A DNA stretch of 45,428 nt from Saccharothrix sp. ALI-22-I (GTDB lineage Bacteria > Actinomycetota > Actinomycetes > Mycobacteriales > Pseudonocardiaceae). This document shows positions 40,503-45,428 of this stretch, piece after piece. The position numbers were made by a program, and so were the translations under genes. Position 1 is the stretch's first letter; each line of letters opens with the position of its first letter. The DNA lies in contig NZ_MTQP01000030.1 in the NCBI RefSeq assembly GCF_001984175.1, positions 1 to 45,428 on the forward strand, read 5' to 3'. The notes under the pieces were generated by a model. It saw only the letters and a list, made by a program, of their open reading frames with translations. It did not search any database and had not been told where the DNA came from.

Positions 40503-42482
40503 TCAGGTGGTGGGCAGCCAGACCCGCATGGTGGACGGGCCGCGCCGGGCCCAGCGGTGGTAGGGCACGAGGTCGAGCGGCTTGGTCTGTGCCACGGCGT
40601 GCGAGGTGTCCGGCTCCGGTGGGCCGTAGGGCCACGCCTCCCTGCCGGGCGCGTCGAACCTGGCCCGGATCGTGACGCTCGCCGGCGCGACACCGGCCTC
40701 GGTGTCGACCGGCGGCACGGTGTGGTCCACGCGCAGGGTGTCGAGGTCGGTGTCCCCGCCGAGGGCCTCGGCGCAGTACACGAGCGGGCCGCGTTCCACG
40801 GCGACGCAGCCGCGCGTGGCGTCGATCCGCGGGTCGGGCGCGGTGAAGCGGGGGCGCATCGGCAGTTCCAGCCGGATCTCCTCGCCCACCGCGAACGTCC
40901 GGTACACGACGATGTCACCGGCGGGCACGTGCCGGCGTCCGTAGGTGGTGACCAGTTCCGCGCCCGCCGCCCACTGCGGCACGCGCAGGGTGATCGACCA
41001 GGGCCGGTCGGCGGTCTTGGTCACGCGCACGGTCACCGTGCCGCTGTCGGGGTAGTCGGTGCGCACCTGCAGGCCCACCTCACGTCCGTCGATCAGGCAG
41101 GTGGAGATCTCCGCGTCGGCGTACTGGTGCAGGCGCAGGCCGGTGTCGTCGGCGGTGACGAGGTAGCAGGAGAGGCCGGCCAGCAGGCGTGCCGCGTTCG
41201 GCAGGCAGCAGGACACCTCGAACCACGGCGCGCGCGGCCCGCCGCCGAAGCCCAGCTGCTCCTCGTCCTCCGGCAGCGCGGTGGTGAGGGTGCGCTGGTG
41301 CAGGGTGTGGGCGTAGAAGAACGACCGGCCGTCGTCGCCGATCGCGGTGGCCACGACGTTGTAGAGGATGCGCTCGATCACCTCGTCGTAACGCCCGTCG
41401 CCGGTGGCCAGCAGCAGCCGCCAGGCCAGCATGATCGCGGCCACCCCGGCGCACGTCTCGGAGTACGCCCGGTCGGCGGGCAGCACGAAATCGTCACCGA
41501 ACGCCTCGTCGGTGTGCCGCGACCCCATGCCGCCGGTCAGGTAGGTGCGCCGGGCCAGCGTCCGGTCGAACTGGGCGGCGACGGCCCGGAGCAGCTCGTC
41601 GTCACCGGTCTCGACCGCGACGTCCACCGCGCCGGCGGCCAGGTACAGCGCGCGCACCGCGTGGCCGTGCAGCACGGTGGACTCCCGCACCGGTTGGTCG
41701 TCGCTGAAGTAGGACCAGCCGAAGTGGTGGGGCGGGAGCGTGCGGTGGCCCCGGCGTTCGACGAACAGCGCGGCCTGGTCCAGGTAGCGCTGCTCACCGG
41801 TCAGCCGGGCCAGCTCCACCAGCCCCAGTTCGATCTCCGGGTGGCCGCAGATGCCGGGCGTGCCGCCGGGGCCGAACCGGTCGTCGGGGCCGAACGTGTC
41901 GCAGACGTGGTCGGCGGCTCGGCGGGCCACGGCCAGCAGCGGGTCCGCGTGACCGCCGCCGTTGCGGGCCCGCGCAACGGCCGCTTGGAGGAGGTGTCCG
42001 GTGCAGTACAGCTCGTGGCCCCACTGCATGTCGCTGTACCGGGCCGGCTGGCCGGGACGACCGAAAGCGGTGTGCAGGTACCCGTCCGGCGCCTGTGTCG
42101 CCGCGATCGCTTCCGTCAGCTCCTTGATCTGGTCCTCAAGTGCCACGGTCGTCTGATTGCCGGCTCCGCCGACGGGCACCCGGCCGACCTCCCAGGACAT
42201 GGCCTCCAGCAGCTTGTAGACCTCGGAGTCGGTGAACTCCCGGCCGCGCCGACCGGCCGCCGTGGCGTCCGGTTCCGCCGCCGCGAAGTTGCCCGTCCAG
42301 CCGAGCCGGTCCATCCACGACCGGGCGTGCGGCAGGGAGGCGGTGGCGTTGAGGTCCTGGCGTGCGCGCCAGAAGCCGCCGGTGATCCGGACCTCGTCCT
42401 GGCCGAGCGGTCGCAGCGCTCCGCGCGAGGGGACGACGGGACGTCCCCCGACGGCCGTGGTGTCCGGCGACGTCACAGTCAT
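40503..42482 (-). CDS. GH127 beta-L-arabinofuranosidase (HypBA1-like), intracellular
   Basis: 659-aa enzyme without signal peptide. GH127 enzymes remove beta-1,2-linked L-arabinofuranose, as in hydroxyproline-linked arabino-oligosaccharides of extensin. It has an (alpha/alpha)6 barrel followed by two beta domains. Residues line up with the characterised Bifidobacterium enzyme: acid/base Glu326 in TDEAFGDDF, zinc ligands Glu342 and Cys344 in SETCAG, and Cys425-Cys426 in VSCCLPN, of which the first would be the nucleophile. GGICGHPEIELGLVELAR-type and MQWGHELYCTGHLL blocks are conserved. The ATG at 42482 has GGAGG 5 nt upstream. First gene of the operon, beside a LacI-type operator. Confidence 0.9.
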   Translation of the reverse strand: MTVTSPDTTAVGGRPVVPSRGALRPLGQDEVRITGGFWRARQDLNATASLPHARSWMDRLGWTGNFAAAEPDATAAGRRGREFTDSEVYKLLEAMSWEVGRVPVGGAGNQTTVALEDQIKELTEAIAATQAPDGYLHTAFGRPGQPARYSDMQWGHELYCTGHLLQAAVARARNGGGHADPLLAVARRAADHVCDTFGPDDRFGPGGTPGICGHPEIELGLVELARLTGEQRYLDQAALFVERRGHRTLPPHHFGWSYFSDDQPVRESTVLHGHAVRALYLAAGAVDVAVETGDDELLRAVAAQFDRTLARRTYLTGGMGSRHTDEAFGDDFVLPADRAYSETCAGVAAIMLAWRLLLATGDGRYDEVIERILYNVVATAIGDDGRSFFYAHTLHQRTLTTALPEDEEQLGFGGGPRAPWFEVSCCLPNAARLLAGLSCYLVTADDTGLRLHQYADAEISTCLIDGREVGLQVRTDYPDSGTVTVRVTKTADRPWSITLRVPQWAAGAELVTTYGRRHVPAGDIVVYRTFAVGEEIRLELPMRPRFTAPDPRIDATRGCVAVERGPLVYCAEALGGDTDLDTLRVDHTVPPVDTEAGVAPASVTIRARFDAPGREAWPYGPPEPDTSHAVAQTKPLDLVPYHRWARRGPSTMRVWLPTT

Positions 42483-42523
42483 GCCAACCTCCGCGCTCCA
42501 GTGCCTCGTCCAGCACTCTGGCA

Positions 42524-42541
42524 GCCGAAAACCTTTTCGGC
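42524..42541. promoter_or_regulatory. LacI-type operator upstream of GH127 operon
   Basis: GCCGAAAACCTTTTCGGC is a perfect 18-bp inverted repeat (8-bp arms, CC centre) 41 bp upstream of the GH127 start, in the gap shared with the divergent lacI-family gene. The probable main control site of the operon. Confidence 0.7.
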
Positions 42542-42645
42542 AATCGCCCTTGTCGGTACCCGACTCGCTGGTCGACGATGACGCTGTGGCGCGACAACGT
42601 GCGTCTACGTGCGTTTACAATCGATTCGGCATTCGACAAACTTTT

Positions 42646-42658
42646 CGAAAGGCTTTCG
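42646..42658. promoter_or_regulatory. Second palindrome overlapping the lacI ribosome site
   Basis: CGAAAGGCTTTCG (6-1-6, perfect) ends one base before the ATG at 42659 and includes its Shine-Dalgarno AAAGG. It shares the CGAAA...TTTCG pattern with the site at 42524, so it probably mediates autoregulation. TTTCGAAA at 42643-42650 overlaps it. Confidence 0.6.
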
Positions 42659-43684
42659 ATGGGCAGGCGGCGGTCCGATGCGGTGACGCTCAGCGACGTG
42701 GCGCGATTGGCCGGCGTCTCGATCTCCACCGCGTCGAAGGCGATCAACGCCCGCGACGAGGTGGCCCCCGCCACCCGTGAGCGCGTGCTGCGGGCCGCCG
42801 CCGATCTGTCGTTCCAGCCCAACGCGCTGGCGAGGGGCCTGATCTCCGGCCGGACCCGCACCATCGGCCTGCTGACCGACGAACTGGGTGGCCGCTTCGC
42901 CATCCCGATCCTGCTGGGCGTGGAGAACGCGCTGGCGAACGAGCAGATGTCGGTGCTCCTGTGCGACGCCCGCGGTGACGCCATCCGCCGCAGGCACTAC
43001 ATCAGCACCCTGTTGGCCAGGCAGGTGGACGGTTTCATCATCCTGGGCGACGACAACGACATCCGCCCGTCGCTCACCCGCGACATCCCGGTGCCGGTCG
43101 TCTACGTCTACGGGGAGTCGACCGACCCGGAGGACCTGTCGGTGATCGCGGACGACGAGGGCGGCGCCCGCCTGGCCGTGGAACACCTGGTCTCGTTGCA
43201 GCGCAGGCACATCGGCCACATCACCGGCCCCGAAACCTACCGCGCCGCCCGCGACCGCGTCACCGCGCTGCACCGAGTCCTGGCCGAGCACAACCTGACC
43301 CTCGCCGGCGGCGCCCCCCTGTACGGCGAGTGGTCGCAGCGCTGGGGCAGGCACGCAGCCCGGATGCTGCTCGCGGGCGATCCCGACGTGGACGCCGTGT
43401 TCTGCGGCAACGACCAGATCGCGACCGGCGTCGCCGACACCCTCACCGACCTCGGCAAGCGAATCCCCGAGGACGTGGCGATCGTCGGCTACGACAACTG
43501 GGTGGATTTCGCCGCCGACTGCCGCCCACCACTGACCACAGTGGACCTCGAACTGGAACGACTGGGCACCACCGCCGCGAGATACCTCTTCGACGCCCTG
43601 GACGGCCAACGCCCCAGCGGCGTAATCCGCCAACCCTGCCGCCTGGTAGTCCGCGAATCCACCTCCGCCCGCACCCCCACCTAA
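42659..43684 (+). CDS. LacI/GalR-family repressor of the arabinose operon
   Basis: 341-aa regulator. The helix-turn-helix is VTLSDVARLAGVSISTASKA (about residues 9-28), with hinge helix PNALARGLISG. The effector core shows TIGLLTDELGGRFAIPILLG, FIILGDDNDIRP, GHITGPETYRAARDR, DAVFCGNDQIATGV and VAIVGYDNWVDFAADCRPPL. The ATG at 42659 is preferred over the upstream ATG at 42578: it has AAAGG at 6-nt spacing and the family N-terminus starts there. Divergent from the GH127-led operon. Confidence 0.92.
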   Translation: MGRRRSDAVTLSDVARLAGVSISTASKAINARDEVAPATRERVLRAAADLSFQPNALARGLISGRTRTIGLLTDELGGRFAIPILLGVENALANEQMSVLLCDARGDAIRRRHYISTLLARQVDGFIILGDDNDIRPSLTRDIPVPVVYVYGESTDPEDLSVIADDEGGARLAVEHLVSLQRRHIGHITGPETYRAARDRVTALHRVLAEHNLTLAGGAPLYGEWSQRWGRHAARMLLAGDPDVDAVFCGNDQIATGVADTLTDLGKRIPEDVAIVGYDNWVDFAADCRPPLTTVDLELERLGTTAARYLFDALDGQRPSGVIRQPCRLVVRESTSARTPT

Positions 43685-43696
43685 CCCACCCCACCC
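43674..43696 (-). other. G-quadruplex-prone G-run beside the second 22-bp array
   Basis: The minus strand reads GGGTGGGGTGGGTTAGGTGG then GGG, four G-runs with loops of 1, 1 and 6. It overlaps the last codons and stop of the lacI-family gene and directly adjoins the 22-bp units, as in the copy at 22016-22140. Confidence 0.75.
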
Positions 43697-43806
43697 GTGT
43701 CCAACCCCCAGAACACCCGTGTCCAACCTTCAGAACGCGCGTGTCCAACCTTCAGAACGCGCGTGTCCAACCTTCAGAACACCCGAGTTGAACGCTCAGA
43801 ACGCGC
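43697..43806 (+). repeat. 22-bp repeat array, element copy 2 (five units)
   Basis: Five contiguous 22-bp units (43697, 43719, 43741, 43763, 43785). The consensus contains GTGTCCAACCTTCAGAAC followed by GCGC or ACCC. The last unit diverges to GAGTTGAACGCTCAGAAC. The same order, including the divergent last unit, occurs in reverse complement at 22016-22078. Confidence 0.95.
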
Positions 43807-43867
43807 CGAGGTGACGCCGGCCACCTGCACCGGGTGCCGATACGATGGCCACGCCGAAGGGGGCGTG

Positions 43868-44230
43868 ATGCGCGGACTGGGCGAGTTGGAAGCGGCCGTG
43901 ATGGACGTGCTGTGGCGCACGTCGGAGCCGGTGAAGGTCCGCGAGGTCATGGACCGGCTGGACACGGGCAAACAGCTCGCCTACACCACGGTCATGACGG
44001 TCCTCGACAACCTGCACCGCAAAGGGTGGGTGGTCCGGGAGCTGGAGGGCAAGGCGTACCGGTACGAACCGGCGATGAGCCGGGCCGAGGCTGCGTCGGC
44101 GGCGTTGCGCGCGGTGCTCGACTCGTCCGGCGATCCCGAAGCGGCGTTGCTGCACTTCGCGCGGTCGGCGTCGGACCGGGAGACCGAGTTGCTGCGCAAG
44201 GCGCTGCACAGAAGGCCCCGCCGGAAGTGA
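43868..44230 (+). CDS. BlaI/MecI/CopY-family repressor
   Basis: 120-aa winged-helix repressor: LGELEAAVMDVLWRTSEPVK, recognition region LAYTTVMTVLDNLHRKGWV, wing LEGKAYRYEP, and a C-terminal dimerisation helix with the usual cleavage-prone segment. ATG 43868 follows AAGGGGG. Overlaps the M56 gene by GTGA. In this family the repressor is inactivated by the partner metallopeptidase or by metal. The neighbouring copper-type ATPase suggests metal control. No clear operator dyad was found upstream. Confidence 0.92.
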   Translation: MRGLGELEAAVMDVLWRTSEPVKVREVMDRLDTGKQLAYTTVMTVLDNLHRKGWVVRELEGKAYRYEPAMSRAEAASAALRAVLDSSGDPEAALLHFARSASDRETELLRKALHRRPRRK

Positions 44231-45165
44231 CGGTCGCGGTCGCGCTGTTACTCGGTGCCGGACTCGTCGCCTGGCGCGCCCCCGTCCACCTGAAACAGCT
44301 GACCGCGGCCGGTCTGCACCCGCGGGTGGTGCTGGTGGCGTGGCTGTCGTCGATCGTCAGCGTGGTCACGACTTCCGGCCTCGCCGTCACCGTGCTGTTG
44401 GTTCCCGATCACGGCACGCACGCGTTCGCGCGCTTCCCCGAGTGCTTCGAAACGCTGCTCCACGGTTCGCCGCCGCAGGTCGAGGCGCTGAGCGGGGCGG
44501 CCGGAGTACTGCTGTTGGCGGGACTGCTCGTGCGGCTCGCCGTCATGGGCACGCGCACCCTGCGTCGGCGGGCGCGGGCACGGCGTGAGCACCTGGCCGT
44601 GCTGCGATTGGCCGCACGACAGGAGCCGGGCAGCCCGGCCACGCTCTGGCTGGACCACGAGGAACCGTTGGCGTTCAGCCTGGCGGGGTGCCCCGGGGTG
44701 GTCGTCGCGACCGAAGGCCTGACCCGGAAGTTGGCCGGTGACCAGGTAGACGCCGTGCTCGTGCACGAGCGGGCGCACCTGAGCGGACGGCACCACCTGG
44801 TCGTCACGGCCGCCGACACGTTGTCCGCGATGCTGCCGTTCCTGCCGCTGTTCCGGCAGACGCCGACGGTGGTGCGGGAGTTGGTGGAGCTGGCGGCGGA
44901 CGCGGTGGCCGTGCGGAGGTGCGGGGCGGCGTCGGTTCGTGCGGCGCTCACGGCGGTGGCCAGCGGCGGCGCGCCGGGGTCGGCGTTGGCGATGAGCCGT
45001 GACGCGGTGCAGGCCCGACTCGCCCACCTCCGGCACGCCGATCAGCACAGAGGTCCGGCGCGCACCGCACTGTCTTGCGGTCTCGCCGGTCTGACCACGA
45101 TGGTCCTGCCCCCGGTCGTGGCGGTCAGCGGCCTGCTGGCGTTGGTCGCCGTCTCCTGCGCCTGA
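44227..45165 (+). CDS. M56-family (BlaR1-like) membrane metallopeptidase
   Basis: 312-aa protein with hydrophobic helices near residues 1-15, 33-60, 93-110 and 275-310. The zincin motif is HERAH in VLVHERAHLSGRHH (about 177-190), with the third ligand likely the Glu of VELAADAVAVRR. It lacks the penicillin-binding sensor domain of true BlaR1, as in most actinobacterial M56 proteins. The GTG at 44227 overlaps the BlaI-type stop. It probably cleaves or controls the BlaI-type repressor. Confidence 0.9.
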   Translation: MTVAVALLLGAGLVAWRAPVHLKQLTAAGLHPRVVLVAWLSSIVSVVTTSGLAVTVLLVPDHGTHAFARFPECFETLLHGSPPQVEALSGAAGVLLLAGLLVRLAVMGTRTLRRRARARREHLAVLRLAARQEPGSPATLWLDHEEPLAFSLAGCPGVVVATEGLTRKLAGDQVDAVLVHERAHLSGRHHLVVTAADTLSAMLPFLPLFRQTPTVVRELVELAADAVAVRRCGAASVRAALTAVASGGAPGSALAMSRDAVQARLAHLRHADQHRGPARTALSCGLAGLTTMVLPPVVAVSGLLALVAVSCA

Positions 45166-45190
45166 CCACCTGACCGCCCACGAACAAGCA

Positions 45191-45224
45191 CTGTGGCCCG
45201 GAACCGATCGGCTCCGGGCCACAG
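45191..45224. terminator. Bidirectional terminator
   Basis: CTGTGGCCCGGA pairs perfectly with TCCGGGCCACAG across a 10-base loop, between the converging M56 gene and the P-type ATPase gene. Confidence 0.9.
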
Positions 45225-45232
45225 GTCATCGG

Positions 45233-45428
45233 TCACGCAACCCCGGCCGGCACCTTGTCCTGAGTGGACTCTGCCGAACGGGCCGGCTGCGCCTCGGAGG
45301 TGGCCGTGCTGCGGAAACCGCGTAGCCGCAGGCTGTTGGACACGACGAAGACCGAGGAGAACGCCATCGCGGCACCGGCGATCATCGGGTTGAGCAGCCC
45401 GGCCGCCGCCAGCGGCAGTGCCGCCACG
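45233..45428 (-). CDS. C-terminus of a copper/heavy-metal P1B-type ATPase (partial)
   Basis: Only the last 65 residues lie in the window. [20 protein letters not shown] followed by LRLRGF is the conserved end of transmembrane helix 8 of CopA-type ATPases, carrying the Met-x-x-Ser-Ser metal-site motif. A 30-residue hydrophilic tail follows. It exports Cu(I) or a similar ion. Convergent with the BlaI/M56 pair. Confidence 0.88.
   Translation of the reverse strand, partial: VAALPLAAAGLLNPMIAGAAMAFSSVFVVSNSLRLRGFRSTATSEAQPARSAESTQDKVPAGVA

Noticed and set aside
43697..43806. CRISPR array
   Set aside because: Units are contiguous 22-bp repeats without unique spacers and there are no cas genes.

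Overview
High-GC actinobacterial chromosome segment, most like Pseudonocardiaceae (Saccharothrix/Lentzea/Actinosynnema type). The grounds are GC-rich wobble codons, GTG starts, ATGA/GTGA translational overlaps, Tat and lipoprotein exports, a SARP/AfsR regulator and a dense set of secreted plant-polysaccharide enzymes. This placement is inferred from gene style; no rRNA or tRNA gene was seen to anchor it.

Layout. 1-2605: two divergent secreted GH43 arabinosidases sharing an intergenic region with the same 16-bp LacI-type operator at both ends. 2640-4200: YdeI-like protein, a small acidic protein and a scar made of two gene remnants. 4285-8125: promoter, perfect palindromic operator and a four-gene sugar ABC operon (binding lipoprotein, two permeases, YesL-like membrane protein). 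8354-10905: a minisatellite grown from the 3' end of a lacI-family gene, that regulator, and a divergent MFS transporter behind a palindromic operator. 10931-16109: FtsX-type ABC exporter (permease and ATPase) divergent from a histidine kinase/response regulator pair. 16321-21916: PAF-acetylhydrolase-like esterase, a giant SARP regulator, five 11-bp direct repeats, and an alpha/beta hydrolase. 22016-26945: a G-run plus 22-bp repeat element, STAS protein, TIGR02206-like membrane protein, frameshifted M43 protease, VOC protein with an amber codon, MarR regulator and GNAT acetyltransferase. 26960-28873: secreted LVIVD/PA protein. 29160-43684: the main catabolic island. 43674-45428: a second copy of the G-run/22-bp element, a BlaI/M56 pair and the end of a copper-type P-ATPase.

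How the island works. Reading leftward from 42482 the order is GH127 beta-L-arabinofuranosidase, sugar-binding lipoprotein, two permeases, a secreted HExxH protease, a Tat-exported DUF1680/LamG arabinofuranosidase, a secreted GH43 with a discoidin-like domain, and a very large secreted MGH1-like hydrolase with two discoidin-like domains. A divergent LacI-family repressor at 42659 is the obvious controller. Secreted enzymes would trim arabinose-rich material outside, the ABC importer would take up oligosaccharides, and the GH127 enzyme, which has no signal peptide, would finish them inside. The protease inside this set raises the possibility that the target is arabinosylated plant glycoprotein (extensin-like). 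No ATPase gene accompanies either importer, so a shared MsiK-type ATPase encoded elsewhere is likely.

A second theme is sequence damage and short tandem duplication. A histidine kinase has lost its stop through an 11/12-bp repeat. The LamG domain ends at an opal codon where the family has Trp, the VOC gene has an amber codon, and the M43 protease has a frameshift after its signal peptide. Duplicated gene 3' ends occur at 8547-8618 and 10915-10946. Assembly error must be excluded before these are taken as biology.
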